This document shows, piece after piece, positions 33,165 to 41,537 of a DNA stretch of 64,000 nt (the first letter of the stretch is position 1; every line of letters starts with the position of its first letter). This DNA is from an uncultured Pseudomonadota bacterium. Its GTDB lineage: Bacteria; Myxococcota_A; UBA796; SXON01. A model generated the notes under the pieces. That model was not told where the DNA came from. It was given only the letters and a program-made list of their open reading frames with translations, and did no database searches. The stretch is taken from the NCBI GenBank assembly GCA_903885375.1, contig CAISIK010000014.1, positions 124,001-188,000 of the forward strand, read 5' to 3'. Made by a program: the position numbers and the translations under genes.

Positions 33165-33664
33165 AGCAACAGGTCGGACTGGCGCTTGGCCTCGAGCAGG
33201 CCGCCGGGCGGCGTGACCACCTCGAGGTCCCACGCGAGGTCGTCGGTGACGAGGAAGTAGCCGAGCACCCGCGCGTCGCCCGCATCCTCGGGGGTGCAGG
33301 TGGCCGCGAGCACGGGCCGCACGCCGGCGAGGGCGCGGTACCCCCCTGAGCTCTGGAAGGCCCACTCGCACCCCCGGCGCGGGGGCGGGCCGAGCGGGCC
33401 GCCCTCGCGCACCGACACCTCCACGCGCGCGCGGCTCTCGCGGTGGATGAGGGTCACGCGGGGATTGGTGCCTTCCGTGCCCGGCAGCGCATCCCACCCG
33501 GCGGGCACCCGGACCGTCCAGTCGTAGCGGCTGTCCATCCAGGCCCCCGCCACGACGCCGCCGGTGGGCCGGGTGGCGGTGGATTCGCCCGGCGCGGCCA
33601 CCAGCGGGGGGGGCGCGGTGGAGGGCTTCGGGCAGCCCGCAAGCAGGGCCAGCGCGAGGATCAC
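33125..33664 (-). CDS. Small predicted lipoprotein in the meaB operon
   Basis: A 179-residue protein with leader MILALALLAGC (lipobox LAGC), then a Pro/Ala-rich linker. The mature part has YDWTVRVPAGWDALPG and LEVVTPPGGLLEAKRQSDLLLGTFRI, similar to small periplasmic proteins that contain a PsbP/MOG1-like fold, but the match is weak. The GTG start overlaps the stop of the acyl-CoA decarboxylase-like gene (GTGA), so it is coupled to the cytoplasmic gene upstream. The monooxygenase gene follows 27 bases downstream. Function unknown. Confidence 0.65.
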   Translation of the reverse strand: MILALALLAGCPKPSTAPPPLVAAPGESTATRPTGGVVAGAWMDSRYDWTVRVPAGWDALPGTEGTNPRVTLIHRESRARVEVSVREGGPLGPPPRRGCEWAFQSSGGYRALAGVRPVLAATCTPEDAGDARVLGYFLVTDDLAWDLEVVTPPGGLLEAKRQSDLLLGTFRIRARAAAG

Positions 33665-34434
33665 GCCCGCCTCCCCACCATCGAGCGGGCGAGCGCCGCC
33701 TGGTGGGCCTCGCCGCCCCACAGGCCATGGAACTGCGTCGCCTCCGCGCCCGGGCCGCCGCGCACGGCCTCCACGGCCGCGTGGAGAACCGCCGGCGGCC
33801 AGGCTGCCGCGGCCTCGCACCAGTCCCGAGCGTAGGACACGGGATCGTCGGCCACGTGGTCCACGAGGCCCGCCCTCGCGGCCTCCTCGGCACCCAGCGC
33901 CCGCGCCTCGAGGAGGAGCCGCATCGCGCACCGCTCGCCGACCTGGCGCACCAGCCGCGCCGCGCCGCCGAACCCCGGGGAGAGGCCCATGCGCGCCTGC
34001 ACCCACCCCACGGTGGCGCCGGGGCTCGCCACCACGAACGACATCGCGGTGAGCAGCTCGGCCCCGCCGCCGAGCGCCGGGCCCATCACGGCCGCCACGC
34101 GCACCGGCGCGGCCGCCTCGATCGCCGAGAGCGTATCGTTCATGAAGGCCTGCAGCTCCGCGCCGAGGCCGGAGTCGGCGAGGTGGGCGCGGATGGCGCC
34201 GAGGTCGCCGCCGGCGCAGAACGCCCCGCCTTCGCCGCGGAGCAGGAGCACCCGGGCGCCGGCCACCGCGGAGGCGGCATCCCGCAGCGCGACCATCATC
34301 TGCGGCGAGAGTGCGTTCCGACGGTCGGGCGAATCGATCACGATCTCGGCTACCACGCCCGGCTGGGCGTGGATGCGGCCACCGGCGGCGGGCAGGGCCG
34401 CGACGCGCTCGCGGAACCGCGCTCCGTGGTTCAT
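33661..34434 (-). CDS. Crotonase-fold protein, ECHDC1-like ethylmalonyl/methylmalonyl-CoA decarboxylase
   Basis: A 257-residue enoyl-CoA hydratase/isomerase-superfamily protein. The oxyanion-hole segments are FCAGGDL (72-78) and PALGGGAEL (119-127). The second hydratase glutamate (crotonase E164) is not conserved: the aligned segment is GWVQARMGLSP. That segment, the GGGAELLTA context and the terminal LWGGEAHQAALARS look like ECHDC1, which decarboxylates ethylmalonyl-CoA and related by-products. Coupling to MeaB supports a role in methylmalonyl-CoA metabolism, as in the E. coli sbm-argK-ygfG locus. A plain enoyl-CoA hydratase remains possible. The ATG overlaps the MeaB stop. Confidence 0.75.
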   Translation of the reverse strand: MNHGARFRERVAALPAAGGRIHAQPGVVAEIVIDSPDRRNALSPQMMVALRDAASAVAGARVLLLRGEGGAFCAGGDLGAIRAHLADSGLGAELQAFMNDTLSAIEAAAPVRVAAVMGPALGGGAELLTAMSFVVASPGATVGWVQARMGLSPGFGGAARLVRQVGERCAMRLLLEARALGAEEAARAGLVDHVADDPVSYARDWCEAAAAWPPAVLHAAVEAVRGGPGAEATQFHGLWGGEAHQAALARSMVGRRA

Positions 34435-35366
34435 GGGGACCGCCGCGGCATTCCGGCCGGGGAGCGGCGACCGGCCCGGAGGTCGGCCAGCTCGGCCCCC
34501 CAGTCGGCCAGCGCCGCCGCGCGAGCATCCTCCGCCACGAGGTCGAGCCAGGTGCGCACGCGCGCATCGGCCCGACGGGCCTCCCACGCGCTCCGGCCCT
34601 CGTCGCGCAGCCAGGCCGCGTGGGCATCGAGCGCGGCCACGACGGGGCCGATGCCCTCTCCCCGGATGGCGCTCGTGGCGAAGACCGGCGCCTTCCAGCC
34701 TGGCCGCGCATCGAGGTGAACGGCGAGCTCCAGCTCCCGCACGAGCGCCTCGGCCCCGGGGCGGTCGGCCTTGTTCACCACGAAGACGTCGGCGATCTCG
34801 ATGAGGCCGGCCTTCATGGCCTGCACGCTGTCGCCGCTCTCGGGCGTGAGCACCACCAGCACGGTGTCGGCCACCTCCATCACCCCGAGCTCCCCCTGCC
34901 CCACGCCCACCGTCTCCACGATCACCTCGTCGAACCCGACCGCATCGAGCAGATCGACCACCTGGCAGGCCGCCCGGGAGAGCCCACCGGCATGACCGCG
35001 TGCGCTCAGAGAGCGGATGTACACGCCGGGGTCGAGCGCGTGGCGGTCGAGGCGCATCCGGTCGCCGAGGATGGCGCCGCCGGAGAAGGGGGAGGAGGGG
35101 TCGACGGCGACGACGCCCACCCGGGCGCCCCGCGCCCGTGCGGCGGCCACGAGCTGGTCGGTGAACGTGCTCTTGCCCGCGCCAGGGGGGCCCGTGAGGC
35201 CGATCACCCGCGGCTCGCCCGGCGCGCGGGCTCGGCGGGGGTGCACCGTGGCCATCATGTCGTCCGCATCGGCGGCGCGGTCCTCCACCCGGGAGATCAG
35301 GCGGGCGAGCGCGCTGCGCTCCCCGGCGATGGCGCGCCCGAGGAGGGCATGGGAACGGGACTCCAC
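34431..35366 (-). CDS. meaB: MeaB/ArgK-type GTPase, methylmalonyl-CoA mutase chaperone
   Basis: A 311-residue G3E-family GTPase. Walker A is GLTGPPGAGKST (G59-T67); other motifs are VAVDPSSPFSGGAILGDRMRL, VIVETVGVGQGE (switch II, E and G conserved) and VVNKAD (base recognition). MeaB protects and reloads the B12-dependent methylmalonyl-CoA mutase. The mutase gene is not in the window. The gene starts with GTG and heads an operon of four: ECHDC1-like decarboxylase (ATGA overlap), lipoprotein (GTGA overlap) and PHM-like monooxygenase. It diverges from a lipoprotein gene by 71 bases that contain palindromes. Confidence 0.93.
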   Translation of the reverse strand: MESRSHALLGRAIAGERSALARLISRVEDRAADADDMMATVHPRRARAPGEPRVIGLTGPPGAGKSTFTDQLVAAARARGARVGVVAVDPSSPFSGGAILGDRMRLDRHALDPGVYIRSLSARGHAGGLSRAACQVVDLLDAVGFDEVIVETVGVGQGELGVMEVADTVLVVLTPESGDSVQAMKAGLIEIADVFVVNKADRPGAEALVRELELAVHLDARPGWKAPVFATSAIRGEGIGPVVAALDAHAAWLRDEGRSAWEARRADARVRTWLDLVAEDARAAALADWGAELADLRAGRRSPAGMPRRSP

Positions 35367-35382
35367 CTTCCGGCCTTAACCT

Positions 35383-35408
35383 GCAACGTGCGTTGCCCGT
35401 TCGTACGA
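35383..35408. promoter_or_regulatory. Two palindromes in the divergent meaB / lipoprotein intergenic region
   Basis: gcaacg-tg-cgttgc (35383-35396, 6-bp arms) and the perfect palindrome tcgtacga (35401-35408) lie side by side in a 71-base gap between divergent starts. The position suits an operator controlling both directions. No regulator is encoded beside it. Confidence 0.4.
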
Positions 35409-35437
35409 GATAGCACCCGGCCCTCTCCGGAGCTTCG

Positions 35438-35920
35438 ATGCGGTGGTCCTTCCTCCTCCTCTTCCCGCTCGCGGCCTGCGGCGGAGCCCAGGCCACCGTC
35501 GAGGGTACGGCGGGCGAAATCGCCTGGGGTGAAACGCAGTCGGTCTTCGTCGGCGCCCGCTACGTGGTGATCTCTGCCACCGAGCTCGACTGCCTCGACA
35601 TCGACTGGATCTCCCGCAACTACGACGAGGGCGTAAAGCCTACCGACCTCAACGTGTCCACGTTGCAGTTTACGTTCGCTTCTGGCGACTCGGTGCAGGA
35701 GGGCAAGTTCCCGGTCGCGCAGGGCGGCCAGGTGCAGGCCACCATCGTGAACGTTTCGGGCGACGTGTTCCACGAATTCAACGCCACTACCGGCACGCTG
35801 GTGGTGGACACCGTGGAAGAGGAAGGCACGGCCACGGGTACGTTCGACGGCGTCGCCTTCGATGATGGCACCTTGTCCGGCAGCTTCACCGCCGAGTTCT
35901 GTGTGAACCTTAAGCCCTGA
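35438..35920 (+). CDS. Predicted lipoprotein of unknown function
   Basis: A 160-residue protein: leader MRWSFLLLFPLAACGG with lipobox LAAC. The mature part is beta-rich, with two Cys (DCLDIDW and the C-terminal FCVNLKP) that may form a disulfide, and repeated Thr/Val/Gly strands such as TTGTLVVDTVEEEGTATGTFDG. The ATG has GGAG five bases upstream, inside a ctccggag palindrome. It is followed after 7 bases by the giant coiled-coil/barrel protein, so they are probably co-transcribed. Confidence 0.65.
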   Translation: MRWSFLLLFPLAACGGAQATVEGTAGEIAWGETQSVFVGARYVVISATELDCLDIDWISRNYDEGVKPTDLNVSTLQFTFASGDSVQEGKFPVAQGGQVQATIVNVSGDVFHEFNATTGTLVVDTVEEEGTATGTFDGVAFDDGTLSGSFTAEFCVNLKP

Positions 35921-35927
35921 GGCGATC

Positions 35928-38819
35928 GTGAGTTTCCTGTTTGCGCTGATCTGCCCCGCCTGGGCCGCCGACGTCCTCGTCCCCGAAGCCACACCGGCCT
36001 CGATGGAGGACTTCTCGATCTCCTACACCGTGTACAGCATGGTGGTGTCGGCGATGGAGAAGGAGCGCCTCTCGATCGACGATGGTGATGAAATCCGCGA
36101 GTGGGCAGGCGACATCGCCGATGGCTGCAGCCTCGTGGAAGAGTGTCCCGCCAACCTGTTCGCACGCTCGGAAGCTCGTCTCGCGCTCGTGCTCACGATC
36201 GGCCAGAGCACCCGTGGGCTCAACGTGGAAGCGCGCTTCTACGGCGCGGAGGACACGGCCCCCTTGAAGGTGCTCCGCCAGACGGTGTCGGGCGGCGGAG
36301 AGCAGGAGTTCAGCAAGAAGCTGGCCCGCACCGCGTCGGAGATGCTCCCGCTCCTGCCCGAGCGCGCCCCGGCCAAGTCCAGCAAGAAGTCGAGCACGAA
36401 GAAGGCGCCCGTCGAGGAGCCGGAGGAGGAGGAGGCACCGCGCGCGAGTAGCGGCACGTGGTCCTCCCGCTATGGGGGCGCTGAAGAAGAAGCGCCCGCG
36501 AAAGCCACCAAGACCACGAAGTCCTCGCGGTACGACGATGAGGCCGAGGAGGAAGAGGAGCCGGCGCCGAAGGCGAGCAAGTCGTCGAAGTCGTCGAAGT
36601 CGTCGAAGTCGTCTCGGGAGGAGGAGGAGGAGGGCTCCGGTTCGTCCTGGAGCTCCAAGTACAAGAAGGAGGAGCCCGAGGAGGAGGAGCCCGCGCCGAA
36701 GGCGAGCAAGTCGTCGAAGTCGTCGAAGTCCTCGCGGGAGGAGGAGGAGGAGGAGTCCGGAACGTCGTGGAGCTCCAAGTACAAGAAGGAGATCCCCGAG
36801 GAGGAGGAGCCGGCGCCGAAGCCGAGCAAGTCCTCGAAGTCGTCGAAGTCGTCGGCGCCGCTCATCGAGGAGGATGAGTTCGCCGGCCTCGAGGACATGC
36901 CCGACGAGGAGCCCGCGCCGGTGAAGCGCGAGGAGCCGCCCGCGAAGAGCAGCAAGAGCACGAGCAAGAGCTCGGCCTCCACGTCGAAGTCCAAGACCTC
37001 GTCCAAGAGCACCCCCAAGCCGGAGCCCAAGCCGTCGGGTCTCGACCTCGGCGAGGACGAGGAGTTCGAGTACACCGAGGAGAAGCCGAAGCCCAAGGGC
37101 CCGAAGATCGACCTCTACGAGGATGAGGAGCTGGTCGCGGCCGAGTTCGAGATGTCGCGCTCCGACGCCTCCGCGAAGAAGGCGGAGGCGGCGGCCAGCA
37201 AGGTCGACTCCAAGCGCCGCGCCGAAGACGAGGTGAAGAAGAAGCTCGAGGCCGATGCCCGCGCCCGCGAGGAGAAGGCCGCGGCCGAGGCCGAGGCGAA
37301 GGCCGCCGAGGCGGAAGCCCGGGCGGAGGCGGCGGCCGCGAAGGCGGAAGCCGAGGCAGAATCACGGCGGGTAGCCGAGGAGAAGGCGGCCGCGGCCGCA
37401 CGCGAGAGGGCGGCGGCCGAGGAGCGCAAGCTCGCCGAGTCGAAGGCGAAGGCCATGGCCGAGGAGAAGAAGCTCGCCGAGGCGAAGGCGAAGGCGGCGG
37501 CCGAGGCCGCGAAGGCCGAGGCGGCTGCGAAGACCAGGGCCGAAGCGGAAGAAGAAGCCGCCGCGGAGGAGGAGGAGTCCCGCGCTGCCGCCGCCGCCGC
37601 GAAGGCGGCCACCGCGAAGAAGACCGCCCCGCTCGACCTCGGCGACGAGGAGGAGGAAGAAGAAGACCTTCCTACCGAGAAGCCCGAGTCGAGCTCGCTC
37701 GCCGTCGTGGGCGCGGTGGTCGACGAGGACGAGGATCTCCTCGCGCCCGCCGCCCCCCGCACGAAGGCCACCTCCAAGACCGAGTCCGCCGCGAAGACCA
37801 CGGCCACGAAGGAGACCGTCGCGAAGGAGACCGCCGCGAAGGAGTCGTCCTCGAAGAACACGGCGGCGAAGGAGACGGTCTCCAAGGAGACCGCCGCGAA
37901 GACCTCGAAGGAGACCGCCGCGAAGACCGCGAAGGAGCCCTCCCCGAAGACGGAAACCCGTCCTTCGAAGGGCGAAGCTTCGCGGAGCAGCTCCACGGCC
38001 GCCGAGCCGACTGGTGCGGCGGGCCGCTTCGTGGGCGACAGCGCTGCCGCCAAGGAGCGGGCGCGCATGGGCGTTCCCTGGGGCGACTACGGCCGCTACC
38101 GCGACAGCGGGCTCGACGAGGCCGCCTGGCTCAAGCAGGCGAAGGTGCACGCCGGCCACGGCTACGTGGAAGCGGTGGGCGGCTACACCCTCGGCGATGT
38201 GGACCGCGGCTACGGCGTGCGCGTGGCCATCGATGGCGAGTTCAACTCCACGGCCGTGTCCAGCTGGACCGGCAGCGGCGCCAGCGAAGGCGGCGCGCCC
38301 GTGGGGCGCATTGCGGTGGGCTACGTGCCGAGCTGGTTCCTCGACACCTCGGTCGCCTTCGGCGTCCAGGGCGGGCAGAAGCACCTGAACACCGGCTGGT
38401 ACTGCGCCGAAGCGTGCGAGAGCACGGAGAGCGAAACGCCCTACGCCGCGGTGGATGCCGCGCAGTTCAACATCGAGCCCCGGGCGCGGCTCTTCCCGCT
38501 CGCCACGGGCCTCGTCAAGCCCTACGGCGTCGTCGGCTTCAGCCTCTCGTTCTACGATGCGTTCCACATCCCCGATGAGAACAGCGCCGTGAAGTACCCC
38601 GACGTGGCGGCCGGCATCTCGATGGGGCCCACCGCGGGCCTCGGCGTGATGATCGACCCCACGCCGAACCTCTCCGTGCTGGTGGAGGTTCCCTTCACCT
38701 ACATCGTGTCCGACGGCACCGAGAGCAAGATCGACGCGAACGTGCCGCTCGTGCCCGAACAGCTCGACCAGAACGGATGGACGCTGCGCTTCGTCGCGGG
38801 TGTCCAGGCCCGCCTGTGA
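35928..38819 (+). CDS. Giant envelope protein: Lys/Ser/Glu repeats, Ala-rich coiled coil and C-terminal beta-barrel
   Basis: A 963-residue protein with a GTG start and Sec leader (cleavage near AWAA). Residues about 15-145 form a folded N-terminal domain with two cysteines ([10 protein letters not shown]). Residues about 150-330 are low-complexity, with three tandem 40-43-residue units of [17 protein letters not shown] and [10 protein letters not shown]. Residues about 410-570 are an Ala/Glu/Lys coiled coil, and 610-690 carry KETAAKE-type repeats. From about 742 the sequence alternates aromatic and small residues as an outer-membrane barrel and ends in QARL. It might link the outer membrane to other layers. 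Its stop overlaps the purE start. Function unknown. Confidence 0.65.
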   Translation: MSFLFALICPAWAADVLVPEATPASMEDFSISYTVYSMVVSAMEKERLSIDDGDEIREWAGDIADGCSLVEECPANLFARSEARLALVLTIGQSTRGLNVEARFYGAEDTAPLKVLRQTVSGGGEQEFSKKLARTASEMLPLLPERAPAKSSKKSSTKKAPVEEPEEEEAPRASSGTWSSRYGGAEEEAPAKATKTTKSSRYDDEAEEEEEPAPKASKSSKSSKSSKSSREEEEEGSGSSWSSKYKKEEPEEEEPAPKASKSSKSSKSSREEEEEESGTSWSSKYKKEIPEEEEPAPKPSKSSKSSKSSAPLIEEDEFAGLEDMPDEEPAPVKREEPPAKSSKSTSKSSASTSKSKTSSKSTPKPEPKPSGLDLGEDEEFEYTEEKPKPKGPKIDLYEDEELVAAEFEMSRSDASAKKAEAAASKVDSKRRAEDEVKKKLEADARAREEKAAAEAEAKAAEAEARAEAAAAKAEAEAESRRVAEEKAAAAARERAAAEERKLAESKAKAMAEEKKLAEAKAKAAAEAAKAEAAAKTRAEAEEEAAAEEEESRAAAAAAKAATAKKTAPLDLGDEEEEEEDLPTEKPESSSLAVVGAVVDEDEDLLAPAAPRTKATSKTESAAKTTATKETVAKETAAKESSSKNTAAKETVSKETAAKTSKETAAKTAKEPSPKTETRPSKGEASRSSSTAAEPTGAAGRFVGDSAAAKERARMGVPWGDYGRYRDSGLDEAAWLKQAKVHAGHGYVEAVGGYTLGDVDRGYGVRVAIDGEFNSTAVSSWTGSGASEGGAPVGRIAVGYVPSWFLDTSVAFGVQGGQKHLNTGWYCAEACESTESETPYAAVDAAQFNIEPRARLFPLATGLVKPYGVVGFSLSFYDAFHIPDENSAVKYPDVAAGISMGPTAGLGVMIDPTPNLSVLVEVPFTYIVSDGTESKIDANVPLVPEQLDQNGWTLRFVAGVQARL
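36561..36870 (+). repeat. Tandem 129/120-base coding repeats
   Basis: Three in-frame units begin at the ccggcgccgaag-type motif at 36561, 36690 and 36810 (periods 129 and 120 bases). The first unit carries one extra 9-base tcgtcgaag triplet set, itself a short internal repeat coding Ser-Ser-Lys. Likely to vary in copy number among strains. Confidence 0.75.
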
Positions 38820-39319
38820 GCGCGTTCCCGGCGGTCGCCCCCGCGGTGGGCATCGTCATGGGCTCGCGCTCCGACGCCGACGTGATGAAGGAGGCCGTGC
38901 GCGCGCTCGATGAGCTGGGCGTGGCCTCGGAGTTCTTCATCGTGAGCGCACATCGCACCCCCGATCGTCTCTTCGCCTACGCCGAGTCCGCAGCGGCGCG
39001 CGGCGTGCGCGTGATCGTGGCCGGCGCGGGCGGCGCGGCGCACCTGCCGGGGATGATCGCTGCGAAGACCTGGCTGCCGGTCATCGGCGTTCCGGTGAAG
39101 TCGAAGGCGCTCAACGGGCTCGACTCACTCCTGAGCATCGTGCAGATGCCCCGCGGTGTACCGGTGGCCACCGTGGCGATCGACGGCGCGGCGAACGCCG
39201 GCCTGCTGGCTGCCCGCATCCTCGCCCTCGGCGACCCCTCGCTCGCCGAGCGGCTGCAGGCGCTGGCCGCCGCCCAGGCGGTCGAAGCGCTCGAAAACCC
39301 GCCCGACCCTCGCGCCTGA
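38816..39319 (+). CDS. purE: N5-carboxyaminoimidazole ribonucleotide mutase PurE
   Basis: A 167-residue class I PurE that converts N5-CAIR to CAIR in purine synthesis. Motifs: [14 protein letters not shown] (nucleotide phosphate loop), [17 protein letters not shown] (active-site His), [18 protein letters not shown] and [26 protein letters not shown]. The GTG start overlaps the stop of the giant envelope protein by 4 bases, an unexpected coupling. purK follows after 41 bases, which contain a hairpin. PurE works with PurK, so this pair forms the standard bacterial route. Confidence 0.95.
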   Translation: MSAFPAVAPAVGIVMGSRSDADVMKEAVRALDELGVASEFFIVSAHRTPDRLFAYAESAAARGVRVIVAGAGGAAHLPGMIAAKTWLPVIGVPVKSKALNGLDSLLSIVQMPRGVPVATVAIDGAANAGLLAARILALGDPSLAERLQALAAAQAVEALENPPDPRA

Positions 39320-39321
39320 AT

Positions 39322-39337
39322 CCGGCCGCTCGGCCGG
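39322..39337 (+). other. Short hairpin between purE and purK
   Basis: Arms ccggcc and ggccgg (6 bp) with loop gctc start three bases after the purE stop. Could stabilise or attenuate the transcript; there is no T run, and the purE-purK operon probably continues through it. Confidence 0.35.
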
Positions 39338-39360
39338 GGGCGGCGTGTTAGCCGCGCGAC

Positions 39361-40506
39361 GTGATCCTCCCCGGTTCCACGATCGGCATCCTCGGCGGCG
39401 GGCAGCTTGGTCGCATGCTCGCCATGCCCGCCCGGCAGATGGGCTACGGGGTGGCCGTGCTGGCGCCCTCGGGCGATGCGCCCGCGCTCGGCCTCGCCGA
39501 CCACGCCATCCGCGCGTCGTTCGAGGATCTCGATGCCGCGCGCCAGCTCGCGCAGATGGCGGATGTCGTCACCTACGAGTTCGAGAACGTGCCCGCGCAG
39601 GCAGCGCGCATCGTGGAGGAGCGCACGCCCCTGCGGCCCAACTCCCGCCTGCTCGCGCTCACCCAGGATCGCAACGAGGAACACGCCTTCCTCGACCGCC
39701 TCGGCATCGCCACCGCGCCGGGCTGCGCGGCCCACACCCTCGTGGAGTTCGATGCCGCCGTGGTGCGCTTCGGCATGCCCACCCGGATGAAGTCCGCGCG
39801 GGGCGGGTACGACGGCGGCGGCCAGCACCGTATCGTCGATGCGCCCTCCCACGCGGCCGGGAGGGATAAGTTCCTTACGATATCGGATGGTTGGCGCATC
39901 GAGGCTGAGGTGCCTTTCGAGCGCGAGGTGAGCGTGGTGGTGGCCCGATCGGTCGCGGGCGAAATCCGCACGTGGGCGCCGTTCGAGAACGAACACCGGG
40001 GGGGCATCCTGCACCTCACGCGGTGGCCCGCCCGCGGGTCGGAGCGCTCGCTTGCGCGGGCGGTCGAGGTGGCGAGGACCATCGCGCAAGCCGGCGAGCT
40101 GGTGGGCGTGATGTGTGTGGAACTCTTCGTGGAGGGCGACGACGTGCGCGTGAACGAGCTGGCCCCCCGGGTCCACAACAGCGGCCATCTCACCGTCGAG
40201 GCCGCGGAGACTTCGCAGTTCGAACAACACATCCGCGCCATCTGCGGGCTCCCGCTCGGCTCGGCCGCGCCGGTCTCCGGCGGGGCGGCGATGGTGAACC
40301 TGCTCGGCGGCACCGACCAGCGGCGTGTGCGCCTGCACGGCGTCGGCGAGGCCCTCGCGCTGGGCGCCCACGTGCACCTCTATGGCAAGGAGCGTTCGCG
40401 CCCCGGCCGCAAGATGGGCCACGTGACGGCGCTCGCCGGGAGCGGCGATGAGGCCGTGCGCATCGCGCTCGCCGCCGCTGGCTCGCTGAGCCTGGTGGGC
40501 GCGTGA
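39361..40506 (+). CDS. purK: N5-carboxyaminoimidazole ribonucleotide synthase PurK
   Basis: A 381-residue ATP-grasp enzyme that makes N5-CAIR from AIR, ATP and bicarbonate. It has the N-terminal dinucleotide-like loop [14 protein letters not shown], the [10 protein letters not shown] motif, [17 protein letters not shown], and the ATP-grasp sequence [15 protein letters not shown]. The metal/phosphate region is [23 protein letters not shown]. Length is normal. The start is GTG; its stop overlaps the GTG of the next gene, an RlmM-like methyltransferase. Confidence 0.95.
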   Translation: MILPGSTIGILGGGQLGRMLAMPARQMGYGVAVLAPSGDAPALGLADHAIRASFEDLDAARQLAQMADVVTYEFENVPAQAARIVEERTPLRPNSRLLALTQDRNEEHAFLDRLGIATAPGCAAHTLVEFDAAVVRFGMPTRMKSARGGYDGGGQHRIVDAPSHAAGRDKFLTISDGWRIEAEVPFEREVSVVVARSVAGEIRTWAPFENEHRGGILHLTRWPARGSERSLARAVEVARTIAQAGELVGVMCVELFVEGDDVRVNELAPRVHNSGHLTVEAAETSQFEQHIRAICGLPLGSAAPVSGGAAMVNLLGGTDQRRVRLHGVGEALALGAHVHLYGKERSRPGRKMGHVTALAGSGDEAVRIALAAAGSLSLVGA

Positions 40507-41513
40507 TCGCCACCAGCCCCTTCGCCCTCGCCACCTGCCAGCCCGGGATGGAGCGCGCGCTCAAGGCCGAGGTGGCCCGCATCCGGCCCGACCTCCATCC
40601 CGGGTTCCAGCGCCCCGGGCTCGTCACCTTCAAGGCCACCCGCAGCCCCTTCCGGCCCGACGAGGCGCCCGCCAGCGTCTTCGCGCGCCTGTGGGCGGCC
40701 TCGGCCGGCCCCTGCCTCACCGCCGATGCGGTGCTGGCCACCGCCGCCGACATCGGCACGGTGCGGCTCTTCCTCTCCGCGCGCGATGTGAGCCCGGAGG
40801 ATGATCACCCGCACGCGCTCCGCGTCGCCATCCAGCGCGATCTGTCGGGATGGGATCGGACCCTCCGCCCCGCCTTCACCGGCGGCGCCATCCAGCCCGG
40901 CGAGCTCGTGCTCGACGTGCTCACCTGGCCCGGCGAGGCCCCCGTGGTGGGTTGGCATCGGCATGGGCCGGATCGGCACGCCGAGCCCGGCGGCGCCATC
41001 CCCGTCACGGTCCCGGCCGGGGCGCCTTCCCGCGGCTACCGGAAGATCGCGGAGGCGCTGCGCGTCTTCCGTCCGCCGCTGGCGCAGGGCGATGGCGTGC
41101 TCGAGCTGGGGAGCGCGCCCGGTGGGGGCACGCGGGCGTGGCTCGATGCAGGCTGCCGGGTGGCCGCGGTCGACCCGCAGCCCCTCCACGCCGACCTGCG
41201 CGGGGCGCCCGGGCTCAAGCCCATCGCCGCTCGTGTGGGCGATCTCGCGCCCGACAGCCTGCCCCCGGGGCTGAAGTGGGTGTCCTGTGATGCCGGCATC
41301 ACCGCCGACGACCTCGTGCACGCGCTCGCGCGCCTCAAGCCCTCGCTGGGCGCGGTGAAGGGGTGGATCGTGATGCTGCCCGTCGCCGACGATGCCGCTG
41401 CGAAGCGCCTCCCGGCCACCCTTCAGAAGCTTCGGAAGCTCGGCGCCACCCACGTTGTTGCCCGGCAGCTGCCGAGCAACCGTGGCGATGTCGCGGTGTA
41501 CGCCACCCGCTGA
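40503..41513 (+). CDS. rlmM: RlmM-like SAM-dependent rRNA 2'-O-methyltransferase
   Basis: A 336-residue protein. The N-terminal part corresponds to the THUMP-like region of RlmM. The C-terminal part is a Rossmann methyltransferase beginning [16 protein letters not shown]. Its SAM-binding motif is [26 protein letters not shown], the FtsJ/RlmM form (E-L-G-x-x-P-G-G). Downstream are WVSCDAGI (catalytic Asp region) and KGWIVMLPV with a catalytic Lys. RlmM modifies C2498 of 23S rRNA; whether this homologue has the same target is inferred. It is coupled to purK by a 4-base overlap and converges with an Ig-like protein gene. Confidence 0.75.
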   Translation: MIATSPFALATCQPGMERALKAEVARIRPDLHPGFQRPGLVTFKATRSPFRPDEAPASVFARLWAASAGPCLTADAVLATAADIGTVRLFLSARDVSPEDDHPHALRVAIQRDLSGWDRTLRPAFTGGAIQPGELVLDVLTWPGEAPVVGWHRHGPDRHAEPGGAIPVTVPAGAPSRGYRKIAEALRVFRPPLAQGDGVLELGSAPGGGTRAWLDAGCRVAAVDPQPLHADLRGAPGLKPIAARVGDLAPDSLPPGLKWVSCDAGITADDLVHALARLKPSLGAVKGWIVMLPVADDAAAKRLPATLQKLRKLGATHVVARQLPSNRGDVAVYATR

Positions 41514-41523
41514 CCCCGCGGGG
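41514..41523. terminator. ccccgcgggg palindrome after the rlmM-like stop
   Basis: A perfect 10-base palindrome directly follows the TGA of the methyltransferase gene within the 24-base gap to the convergent Ig-like gene. A second GC-rich stretch follows. Weak terminator candidate, without T tract. Confidence 0.3.
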
Positions 41524-41537
41524 CCGGGCGGGCCTCG

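Noticed and set aside
36561..36870. Tandem repeats considered as a CRISPR array.
   Set aside because: Units are in frame, 120-129 bases long and code Ser/Lys/Glu protein repeats; there are no short identical repeats with unique spacers.
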